This document shows, piece by piece, positions 1 through 7,473 of a stretch of DNA of 64,000 nucleotides (the first letter of the stretch is position 1; each line of letters opens with the position of its first letter). Location of the stretch: contig NZ_CP031705.1 in assembly GCF_022701255.1 (NCBI RefSeq), forward strand, positions 5,518,001 to 5,582,000, given 5' to 3'. The stretch is from Microcoleus vaginatus HSN003. GTDB lineage: Bacteria; Cyanobacteriota; Cyanobacteriia; Cyanobacteriales; Microcoleaceae. The notes beneath the pieces are model-generated. The model saw nothing but the letters and a program-made list of their open reading frames with translations. It made no database searches and was not told the DNA's origin. The translations under genes were made by a program, and so were the position numbers.

Positions 1-512
1 CCCTGTCGGAAAATCGCAAATTTCAAGGCATATTTGGCGAGGGAAACCGGCCGCGGGGACAGAAAATCCGCTTGCTGAAACCGCTTACTTACATGAATCT
101 GTCGGGCCAAGCGATTCGGGCGGCGACGGATTGGTACAAAATACCTGCGGAGTCGGTATTAATAGTATACGATGATATGGATTTGCCGATCGGGAAATTG
201 AGAATGCGGCTTGCCGGTTCAGCCGGCGGACACAACGGCATGAAATCGACAATTTCTCATTTGGGCACAGACAAATTTCCCCGCTTGCGGATTGGCATCG
301 GCAAACCTCAAAACGATGCTGCTAAAAATGAGAAAGATACGATTTCCTTCGTTTTAGGAAAGTTTTCCTCAGAGGAAAGTCAATTAGTAGAGAAAGTGCT
401 TAAACTGGTTGTAGAAGCTGTGGAACTAAGTCTACATCAAGGAGTAGAAAAAGCCATGAGCCTTTACAATAGTCGCACAATTGCAGAAACAAACGCGGAA
501 ACAAAAAGGTGA
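1..512 (+). CDS. pth: peptidyl-tRNA hydrolase (5'-truncated by window edge)
   Basis: This is the C-terminal part of peptidyl-tRNA hydrolase, the cytosolic enzyme that releases tRNA from prematurely dropped peptidyl-tRNAs. The reading frame is open from base 3, before any possible start, so the gene begins upstream of the window. Visible family signatures are LKPLTYMNLSGQAI, the VYDDMDLPIGKLR segment with the catalytic-region Asp, and GSAGGHNGMKS followed by PRLRIGIGKP. About 170 residues are present, of roughly 190-210 in the family. The stop TGA (510-512) overlaps the GTG start of the next gene by four bases, suggesting translational coupling. The identification is secure; the N-terminus is not visible. 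Confidence 0.95.
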   Translation, partial: LSENRKFQGIFGEGNRPRGQKIRLLKPLTYMNLSGQAIRAATDWYKIPAESVLIVYDDMDLPIGKLRMRLAGSAGGHNGMKSTISHLGTDKFPRLRIGIGKPQNDAAKNEKDTISFVLGKFSSEESQLVEKVLKLVVEAVELSLHQGVEKAMSLYNSRTIAETNAETKR

Positions 513-775
513 GTTCGAGACGTTTGCCTGAAACAACTGCATATGTCCGGGTTACTGGTCAATCTTGGCAAAAAGGCACGATTGAGGGTGAAGTGACTGC
601 CGGCAATTTTGAGTGGCAGTTTCAGTGGCGTTTCACGTCAGAAAAAACACTGATACTTGAGCCTTCTCAAGGTAGGGCATTGATTCAGGAACCGCTGCAC
701 CGCTTTCTGGAAAAATGGGATTATCAGCTTGAACCGGGCGGGGATTATTCGTTTACGGTTCGGGCTCAGTTTTAA
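509..775 (+). CDS. small cyanobacterial conserved protein (DUF3146-like)
   Basis: This 88-residue soluble protein starts at a GTG that overlaps the pth stop codon (GTGA), so the two genes are very probably co-translated. It has no signal peptide or membrane segment. The sequence is rich in aromatic and Trp residues (QSWQKGTIEGEV, FEWQFQWRF), and the pattern resembles the cyanobacterium-restricted family DUF3146 from memory, which I could not check. Its function is unknown. Coupling to pth is seen in the sequence, but a functional link to translation is only inference. Confidence 0.75.
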   Translation: MSSRRLPETTAYVRVTGQSWQKGTIEGEVTAGNFEWQFQWRFTSEKTLILEPSQGRALIQEPLHRFLEKWDYQLEPGGDYSFTVRAQF

Positions 776-856
776 AATCTTGGTAAGGGGAAATGCGGCA
801 AAGGTAATCGGGAATAAAAACTTCCTCTAGTAAAATATCCTAATTCCAGTAAGGAT

Positions 857-1231
857 TTAATTAATCAAGGGGAATCGCTGTAATGGGAAATTGGGAAAAG
901 GTAATGGGGAATGCAAACTTTCTCTAGTAGTATCTCCCGATTCCAGTAATTCTTTAATTAAAGCAGGGGGTGTCGCTTCTCGGTAAGGCCCGCAATAATA
1001 CATTGTCAAAACAGCTTTGTAAGCCCAGTGATTGGAAGGTACATCGGTAAAAGGATTTGGCAGGGTTTCAGCCTGATTCTGGACGCAAGCATTGAGAATT
1101 TGTTCTGGCGCTGTCTGCACTTGAACTAAAGAATTATTTGGCTTGAGTGGTGCGGTATTTTGTGCGTTTGCAGGAGCTAACAAACCTGTATAAATTAACA
1201 CTGTAGTAGTGGCAAAGATGCTGAGTTTCAT
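857..1231 (-). CDS. small secreted protein with one SLH-like motif
   Basis: This 124-residue protein has an N-terminal signal peptide of about 23 residues ending in PANA, so it is probably exported. The mature part contains one segment like half an S-layer-homology motif (NPFTDVPSNHWAYKAVL) followed by a CGPYR patch. SLH domains normally occur in threes at 50-60 residues each, so this is either a minimal SLH-like protein or a decayed remnant. Two cysteines in the mature part might form a disulfide. Function is unknown; an envelope location is inferred from the signal peptide. Confidence 0.7.
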   Translation of the reverse strand: MKLSIFATTTVLIYTGLLAPANAQNTAPLKPNNSLVQVQTAPEQILNACVQNQAETLPNPFTDVPSNHWAYKAVLTMYYCGPYREATPPALIKELLESGDTTRESLHSPLPFPNFPLQRFPLIN

Positions 1232-1315
1232 AAGTTTATAAATTTCTGAATAAGTTGGGTGGTAGTGAGGACTTGAGTCCTCAAAATCGTGGGAAATAAG
1301 GGCTGTTCGTCCTTA

Positions 1316-2146
1316 CTACAAACCTTTGGAATGTTCAGACATTTTTCGCATTCCCAAGGCCAAGACACTCAAAAACAACAGGCCGATCGCCCCAGCTAGC
1401 GGATTGCCGTTAACTCCTGTCACCCACTCGGGAACAGATGCCGAATATCGCACTAACTGCCCGATGTTAATCATGTAATATCCCCAGACTAAACCTGCAT
1501 GAAGCCCGATCGACAAACCGAGGCGATTTTGGCGCGATCTTTTTCCCCAAACCAGAATCAAACCCAGCAACAACAACCCCGGAAACTGCGGCCAACTCTG
1601 CAGCATGGCCGCGACAGGTTTGATAAAATGAGATAGGGCAAACACCAGGCTATTCGCCCACAGAGATATTTTATAATTGTAATCCCGCTGCAACTCGTCC
1701 AGCAACCAACCACGGAATACCAACTCCTCCGCAAAACCGACTCCAAGGGCGCTTAATAGCCCTTCTGCGATGATTCTCGGCAAATTATCAGAATTTTGCC
1801 ACGCGACTAAGCCGAACAGCCCTTGCACCGCAAATAGAGTGAAAGTGAGCAAAAGCCCGATCGCCAATCCGATTAAAAGCTCAAAACCGTTTTTTCGCGT
1901 ATTGATTACACCGTAACTCTTGAGTAATTGGGTTTGTCCGTAAACCTGCTTTCCCCAGCGCGGCACTAGGAACAGAAACTCAGTAAACAACAATCCCATT
2001 GTCAGAATAGTTGCTAGGTTACTATCTTTAACTAAGAGATAAATTGGTGCTGCTAACGGCAGCCAAATTACTAGCAAGATTAATAGGAAAATTATTACAC
2101 GTAAAGGAAATGGATAACTGGCTATTATTTGGAGGCGGTTAATCAT
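1316..2146 (-). CDS. CPBP family intramembrane glutamic protease
   Basis: A 276-residue multi-pass membrane protein of the CPBP (CAAX protease/bacteriocin-processing, Abi) family. Hydrophobic helices fill most of the length. The hallmarks are the EELVFRGWLLDEL motif with the catalytic Glu pair, then FALSHF and a third His in GLHAGLVWG, which form the intramembrane active site of the family. Family members cleave prenylated proteins or signal-peptide-like substrates, but the substrate here cannot be deduced. It is transcribed away from the GTPase gene downstream and is not obviously in an operon. The family call is firm. Confidence 0.9.
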   Translation of the reverse strand: MINRLQIIASYPFPLRVIIFLLILLVIWLPLAAPIYLLVKDSNLATILTMGLLFTEFLFLVPRWGKQVYGQTQLLKSYGVINTRKNGFELLIGLAIGLLLTFTLFAVQGLFGLVAWQNSDNLPRIIAEGLLSALGVGFAEELVFRGWLLDELQRDYNYKISLWANSLVFALSHFIKPVAAMLQSWPQFPGLLLLGLILVWGKRSRQNRLGLSIGLHAGLVWGYYMINIGQLVRYSASVPEWVTGVNGNPLAGAIGLLFLSVLALGMRKMSEHSKGL

Positions 2147-2289
2147 TGTTGTAAATTAAACAGGTTTTACATGATATCTGTAGGGAGACAGCATTGCTGT
2201 GTCCATCCCCGGATTCTAAACACGCCATTGCCGTACCCCTAATGTACAAAGCAGACGGAAAAAGCTAGAATGGCATGGTATCGGTTGAA

Positions 2290-2632
2290 ACTTTAAGTCA
2301 GGAACCTTAGCCTAAAGGCATAAGGCTTGAAAGAGAAATCTAGAAAGCCATCCTGACCAGCCTAAGTCCTTCGCGGACTACGTTTTTTGAGTCACGACAC
2401 CCTGGAATGCGTAGCTAGTTCCTTGCTCTGTCGCTGAAAGTTAAACAGTTCTAAGGTCACTGGAACAGTGCTTTTAGCCTAACAAGCTCACTAAACATTG
2501 GCGAAGCTAACTTTACTCCGCAAGGAGAACGGGACAACCATATCCCGGCGGGGAGGCAACCATACCTCCCCAACCCCGCAAGGGGATTCCACTCAATGTA
2601 AAGCCGTCCTAAAAGGACGGGGTTTCAAACCC
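2290..2632 (+). mobile_element. IS200/IS605-type remnant without tnpA/tnpB; possible omega-RNA relic
   Basis: The stretch between the CPBP and GTPase genes has the architecture of an IS200/IS605-family end sequence. There is an imperfect left hairpin (2305-2325, CCTTAGCC / GGCATAAGG) and a right-end hairpin (2604-2620, CCGTCCT / AGGACGG) followed by GGTTTCAAACCC. The right end looks like the 3' terminus typical of cyanobacterial tnpB elements, where the guide RNA scaffold lies. No transposase or TnpB reading frame remains. The left boundary is approximate. It could be a PATE-like non-autonomous element or a deletion derivative. The right end stops 9 bases before the GTPase start codon. Confidence 0.5.
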
Positions 2633-2641
2633 ATAGTTTTG

Positions 2642-4090
2642 ATGACTGAAGCCTCGGATTTTTCAAATGTCGATCGCGAATTAGATGACACAATTTTAAG
2701 CTTCGCAGACATTCAGGCAGAACTCAACCTGCGCCACGCTAAAGATGCTCTGCGAGATATAGTAGAAAATCTCGACTTGACAGTTCAAGAGCGAACTGGA
2801 CTAGAACCGGAAATTGGCGGGTTGGAGAAAATGCTCGACAAGCTAGAGCGCGCTTGCGTGCAAATAGCTGTGTTTGGGATGGTGGGAAGGGGAAAATCTT
2901 CGGTTTTGAACGCGCTGCTAGGTCAAAATGTGTTTGAAACTGGCCCGACTCACGGGGTGACTCGCACGACGACTATTGGCCAGTGGGATGTCGGAGAGGG
3001 AATTGATGAGAAGTTACCCGATCGACTTTCGCCAGTTATTTACCGTTTGTCGCAAGTAGAATTAATCGACACTCCGGGAATAGATGAAGTTGACGGCGAA
3101 ACTCGCGAACTTTTAGCCCGCCGCGTTGCTCAACAAGCAGATTTGATTTTGTTTGTAGTTGCTGGCGACATTACGAAGGTGGAATACGCAGCACTTTCGC
3201 AGTTGCGGGAAGCCGGAAAACCGATGTTATTAGTGTTTAATAAAATTGACCAGTATCCTGATGCAGACAGGCTGGCAATTTATCATAAAATTCGAGACGA
3301 TCGCGTAAGAGAATTGTTGTCTCCCGATGAAATTGTGATGGCGGCGGCTTCGCCTTTGACGGCGAGGGCGGTGCGCCGTCCCGACGGAAGTATGGGCGTG
3401 CAAATGACTCGCAGTTTGCCACAAGTGCAAGATTTAAAATTAAAGATTTTGGAGATTTTAGACCGGGAAGGCAAATCTTTGGTCGCGCTGAATACGATGC
3501 TGTGTGCGGGGGATATTAACGAGCAGTTGGTGCAGCGAAAAATGGAAATTCGAGATGACGCGGCTAATCGAATTATCTGGAATGGGGTAATGACTAAAGC
3601 GGTGGCGATCGCACTTAATCCAATTACTGTAGTTGATATTCTTAGCGGTGCGGTAATTGATGTGGTGATGATATTAACTTTATCTAAAGTTTACGGCATT
3701 GCCATGACGGAAGCGGGCGCGGTGGAATTGCTGCAAAAGATTGCGATTAGTATGGGGGGAATTACTGCGGGCGAATTGTTGGCTAATTTTGGTTTGAGTT
3801 CTTTGAAAGGATTGTTGGGTTTGGCGACGCCAGCGACGGGGGGTTTGGCTTTAGGGCCTTATTTGTCTGTGGCGGTGACGCAAGCTGCGATCGCGGGGGT
3901 TTCTTCCTATGGTATCGGTCAAGTTACTAAGGCTTATTTGGCTAATGGTGCTTCTTGGGGAGATGATGGGCCAAAGGCTGTGGTGAGCAAGATTTTGTCT
4001 TCTTTGGATGAGGATTCTATTTTAAATCGGATTAAGGAAGAGTTGCGGGCTAAGTTGGATTTGGGAAGTGTGGAAAAACAGAAATCTTAG
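2642..4090 (+). CDS. dynamin/Era-like GTPase with C-terminal membrane-associated (DUF697-like) region
   Basis: A 482-residue GTPase. The G1/P-loop is GMVGRGKSS (residues 79-87), G3 is DTPG (143-146) and G4 is NKID (200-203). The C-terminal third is hydrophobic and Gly/Ala-rich (about residues 310-455), resembling the DUF697-type membrane segment of cyanobacterial GTPases that act at membranes. I chose the ATG at 2642 because the frame upstream, open to 2498, translates transposon-end sequence and the family-like sequence starts at MTEASDFSNVDREL. The gene's natural upstream region has therefore been replaced by the IS605-like remnant. The physiological role is unknown. Confidence 0.85.
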   Translation: MTEASDFSNVDRELDDTILSFADIQAELNLRHAKDALRDIVENLDLTVQERTGLEPEIGGLEKMLDKLERACVQIAVFGMVGRGKSSVLNALLGQNVFETGPTHGVTRTTTIGQWDVGEGIDEKLPDRLSPVIYRLSQVELIDTPGIDEVDGETRELLARRVAQQADLILFVVAGDITKVEYAALSQLREAGKPMLLVFNKIDQYPDADRLAIYHKIRDDRVRELLSPDEIVMAAASPLTARAVRRPDGSMGVQMTRSLPQVQDLKLKILEILDREGKSLVALNTMLCAGDINEQLVQRKMEIRDDAANRIIWNGVMTKAVAIALNPITVVDILSGAVIDVVMILTLSKVYGIAMTEAGAVELLQKIAISMGGITAGELLANFGLSSLKGLLGLATPATGGLALGPYLSVAVTQAAIAGVSSYGIGQVTKAYLANGASWGDDGPKAVVSKILSSLDEDSILNRIKEELRAKLDLGSVEKQKS

Positions 4091-4446
4091 CGATCGGCTG
4101 TTTTACGTTGACCCAGCAATCCTGGCACAGCCCTGCCGCAATCCGGCAGGGGTTTAAACCCCTACCTCAAAGCTAAATTTGTGTGAAGACAATTTAACAA
4201 ATTATTAGGATAACAACCTGTTACCAATTACCAATTATTACTCTATCTTACTAACTCATGACTTAGGCAATTGGCAGAGGTTGGGCGATTGCGGCAAATA
4301 AGGTGTGCTGTGCACACCCTACTCTAATTCCGCGAAGGCGGACTTGGTTTGTGTAGCCGCCAATTCGATTCGGTGGGTTAAGATCGAATTTTTAATCCGA
4401 ATTCGATTCGGCGGCTTAACATCAGGTTTTTAACCCTAATTCGCTG
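4091..4446. repeat. intergenic dispersed repeats between GTPase and argG
   Basis: No gene is seen in this 356-base gap. It holds a palindrome (4131-4161) with an inverted CCCTGCCG/CGGCAGGG core followed by GGGGTTTAAACCCC, and a second block (about 4320-4440) built on GCGAAGGCGGACTTGG and two copies of an ATTCGATTCGG(C/T)GG(C/G)TTAA unit. Related sequence recurs at 12734, 29990 and 32895, so these are dispersed genomic repeats. They may provide transcription stops between the convergent genes. Confidence 0.6.
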
Positions 4447-5655
4447 CTATTTATAACCTCTATTTTTCTCCGACCAAATGCGGGTTGGTAGCCCCCAAAC
4501 ATAGACAAATCCTTCGGCAGCTTTGTGATCGAATTCGTCCTCTGCGCCGTAGGTTGCTAAGTCAAAACTGTACAGGGAATTTTCAGATTTGCGGCCCACA
4601 ATCGTCGCATTTCCTTTGAATAGTTTGAGCCGCACGGTTCCAGTTACTCGCTTTTGCGTGTCCTGAATAAATGCGTCTAAAGCAGTTTTCAAAGGATTGT
4701 ACCAAAGACCGTTGTAAATCATTTGGCTGTAGGTTTCTTCGATGCCGCGCTTGTACCGAGTCACATCTGCTGTCAACGTCAAACTTTCTAAGTCTCGGTG
4801 CGCGTGCATCAAAACTAAAATCGCTGGTGTTTCGTAAATTTCCCGCGATTTAATCCCGACTAAGCGGTTTTCAATCATATCAATCCGGCCGACTCCGTGG
4901 TTTCCAACTATTTCGTTTAGTTGGGAAATTAGGGCGACTGGTGATAAATCTTTGCCGTTTAAAGTGACAGGATTTCCGCAATCGAAACCGATTTCTATGT
5001 ATTCGGGTGTGTCGGGAGTTTGTTCGATCGCCTTTGTCATCAAATAAACTTCTTCCGGCGGTTCCGCCCAAGGATCTTCGAGGATTCCGGCTTCGATTGC
5101 CATTCCTAATAAGTTGCGATCGATACTGTAAGGGGAAGACTTTTTCACCGGGGACGGAATGCCGCATCTCTCGCCGTATGCGATCGTTTCCTCGCGGCTC
5201 ATTTTCCACTCCCGCGCTGGTGCTAAAATCTTAATCTTGGGGTTGAGCGCGCCGATCGACACATCGAACCGTACCTGATCGTTTCCTTTACCTGTGCAAC
5301 CGTGGGCGATCGCATCTGCACCGTATTTTTCCGCAGCTTCTACTAACAATTTAGCAATCAGCGGGCGAGCGAGGGCAGTCGAAAGGGGATAACGGTTTTC
5401 GTAAAGTGCGTTAGCTTGAATCGCTGGAAACGCATAGTCTTTGACAAATTCTTCGGTAGCATCAATAACTAAAGATTCCGAAGCACCGGATGCTAAAGCT
5501 TTTTTGCGGATCGGTTCTAATTCGTCTCCCTGTCCCAAATCCGCAGCCAGAGTAATTACCTCTTCCACACCCCACTCGTTTTTGAGGTAAGGAATGCAGA
5601 CGGAGGTATCGACTCCGCCGGAATATGCTAGCACAACTTTTTTAGCGCGACTCAT
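4447..5655 (-). CDS. argG: argininosuccinate synthase
   Basis: A 402-residue, full-length argininosuccinate synthase. It condenses citrulline and aspartate with ATP to argininosuccinate in arginine biosynthesis, in the cytosol. The N-terminal ATP pyrophosphatase loop is YSGGVDTS (residues 11-18). Further family motifs are [13 protein letters not shown], the APAREW segment and SPYSIDRNL. The ATG at 5655 gives the usual [16 protein letters not shown] start. It is monocistronic on the minus strand. About 5 kb away on the other strand lies argZ/agrE, an arginine-degrading enzyme, so arginine synthesis and breakdown genes are close together here. Confidence 0.97.
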   Translation of the reverse strand: MSRAKKVVLAYSGGVDTSVCIPYLKNEWGVEEVITLAADLGQGDELEPIRKKALASGASESLVIDATEEFVKDYAFPAIQANALYENRYPLSTALARPLIAKLLVEAAEKYGADAIAHGCTGKGNDQVRFDVSIGALNPKIKILAPAREWKMSREETIAYGERCGIPSPVKKSSPYSIDRNLLGMAIEAGILEDPWAEPPEEVYLMTKAIEQTPDTPEYIEIGFDCGNPVTLNGKDLSPVALISQLNEIVGNHGVGRIDMIENRLVGIKSREIYETPAILVLMHAHRDLESLTLTADVTRYKRGIEETYSQMIYNGLWYNPLKTALDAFIQDTQKRVTGTVRLKLFKGNATIVGRKSENSLYSFDLATYGAEDEFDHKAAEGFVYVWGLPTRIWSEKNRGYK

Positions 5656-5711
5656 TGCGATTTACATCCTGAATTTAACTGACATCTTGCACCCTTGTCA
5701 CTAAGCTTTTC

Positions 5712-5781
5712 AGGGCGGGCCAGATGCCCACACCACAAAAAAATATCATTTTTGTGGAACAGGCATCTTACCTGTTCTTGA
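5712..5781. repeat. palindromic dispersed repeat (GATGCC...GGCATC type)
   Basis: The argG upstream gap (5656-5963) contains an inverted repeat with CCAGATGCCCACACCACAAAAA on one side and TTTTTGTGGAACAGGCATCTTACCTG on the other, separated by a short AT loop. The same GGATGCC/GGCATC theme recurs at 61589-61739. It is a MITE-like repeat with no coding potential. No other feature is visible in this gap apart from the presumed promoters of argG and the glycosyltransferase gene. Confidence 0.55.
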
Positions 5782-5963
5782 GAATGGTGCCTAATGTGAG
5801 GTTTAACCGACTTTTCATTATGCACCTAATTGAGATCGATTCTTGTCAGAAATAGCACAGATTTATATATTCTTTTTTTGCTAAACTTTGCTATTTGGCG
5901 GGGGAGTTGCTGCGAAAAATCTGCTACCGTGGGATACGGTAACTGTGGCGATGGGGAAAAACC

Positions 5964-6902
5964 GTGTTTTTTAGTGTTGTGATTCCGACGTACAATCGTA
6001 AACCGATTTTGGCGAAATGTCTACTGGCTTTGGAAAATCAGCAGTTCGGTGAGATTGTCAGAGAGTATGAAGTAATTGTGGTGGACGACGGATCGACCGA
6101 CGGGACGCTGGAGTGGTTGGTGACAAATGCTGAGTTGTTGCCTCATGTGCGCTCGATCGCCCAATGTCACCAAGGCCCCGCCGCTGCCCGGAATTTGGGC
6201 GTTGAAGATGCTAAGGGCGATACGATTATTTTTATTGACAGCGATTTGGTGGTAACAGAGCATTTTTTGCAAGCACATGCAGATGCTTTGCTACAGGGTT
6301 ACAAAGATACTGATGCGGTTTTTACTTACGGCAGCGTGATTAATACTTGCAATTTCGAGAATCCTACTTCGGAACCTTACAAAATAACCGATTTTTCGGC
6401 TGCTTATTTTGCTACGGGAAATGTGGCGATCGCCCGCCACTGGCTGCTGGCCGCTGGACTCTTTGACACTCGCTTTCAACTGTACGGATGGGAAGATTTA
6501 GAATTGGGTGTCAGGTTGAAAAAATTAGGTTTGAAACTGATTAAATGTCCGGCTGCTGTCGGCTATCACTGGCATCCACCTTTTAGTTTAGAGCAAGTTC
6601 CCGGCATGATCGACCGAGAAATTCAGCGCGGGAGAATGGGAGTTTTGTTTTATCAAAAACACCCTAGTTGGGAAGTGCGGATGATGATTCAAATGACTGT
6701 TTTGCACCAAATACTGTGGGGATTTTTATCATTGGGCGGAATACTGAACGAGCGGACGATGACTCCTTTTTTGCAGTGGTTGATTGACCAAGGTAAGCCG
6801 CAGTTAGCTTTAGAAATCGCTCGGATTTTTCTGAATTGGTATAACGTGAAAGCCGTGTACGCTGCTTGTGGGGAATTGCAGACCGACACAAACATACCAT
6901 AA
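5964..6902 (+). CDS. family 2 glycosyltransferase
   Basis: A 312-residue GT-A fold glycosyltransferase. The start VFFSVVIPTYNRKPIL is the typical GT2 nucleotide-sugar-binding beginning, followed by VVDDGSTDGTLEWL, AARNLGVEDAKGDTI and the metal-binding FIDSDLVV (DXD-like). GWEDLELGVRLKK is the acceptor/ED motif characteristic of GT2 enzymes. It has no membrane helices, so it is probably cytosolic or peripheral. The start is GTG at 5964, the only in-frame start before the conserved SVVIPTYN. The sugar and acceptor cannot be deduced. It stands alone, not in a polysaccharide cluster. Confidence 0.9.
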   Translation: MFFSVVIPTYNRKPILAKCLLALENQQFGEIVREYEVIVVDDGSTDGTLEWLVTNAELLPHVRSIAQCHQGPAAARNLGVEDAKGDTIIFIDSDLVVTEHFLQAHADALLQGYKDTDAVFTYGSVINTCNFENPTSEPYKITDFSAAYFATGNVAIARHWLLAAGLFDTRFQLYGWEDLELGVRLKKLGLKLIKCPAAVGYHWHPPFSLEQVPGMIDREIQRGRMGVLFYQKHPSWEVRMMIQMTVLHQILWGFLSLGGILNERTMTPFLQWLIDQGKPQLALEIARIFLNWYNVKAVYAACGELQTDTNIP

Positions 6903-6960
6903 ATCAGCCGGACGGTGCAAATAAAATATAAGATATTGTAGGAGTGTTTCAGGGCCCATT

Positions 6961-7110
6961 GGTGTCAACTTAAGCTCAAATGTAGTAACGGTATACTGTG
7001 TGACACTTATGCCTAAATTCTCCTAGCCTTGCTTAAGAAAGGGGATTTACCGGACTCAAGACTTGGATAGAAACCAGAGAAACAAAGGATTTTAGTCTTA
7101 AGTTGACACC
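6961..7110. mobile_element. 150-bp MITE with 14-bp perfect terminal inverted repeats
   Basis: The left end GGTGTCAACTTAAG (6961-6974) is repeated exactly in inverse orientation at 7097-7110 (CTTAAGTTGACACC). The interior has no reading frame. An element with the same GTGTCAACTTAAG beginning and GTTGACAC end lies at 29872-30068. The structure fits a non-autonomous MITE whose parent transposase is not in the window. The rest of the 570-base gap (6903-7473) shows no gene; its last part presumably holds the promoter of the histidine kinase. Confidence 0.7.
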
Positions 7111-7473
7111 ACTGATCAGAGGGTGTTTTAATTGTCATTCCGACTAAGGATATTTGCTTAGAAAACACAATAGCGAGCCACCAGGTAAAGGCAGGCGAAA
7201 CCGGTTTCTAGACCTTGTAAAAATTTTACCTTTAATCAAAATTGCTTGCTGAGTCTGTGATTTGAGGCATCTCGGCTGTTTTCTTGATGGGCTGCGAGAA
7301 TTAGATTTCCACACATTTTCCAACTATTCTTATTTTTGATATAATTACAGATAATTTAGGAGTGTGCTATCTACCCAAGAGTTGTGCTGGTTTACCTGAG
7401 AGTGTTAGCTACAAACGGTTAATAACTTAAAAGTATTCCCACATAGAAAAGTTGAATAATTTGAGGGTCTGCT

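Noticed and set aside
2498-2641. 48-residue N-terminal extension of the GTPase
   Set aside because: It translates the IS605-like right end (hairpins and repeat sequence) and the family-like protein begins at ATG 2642.
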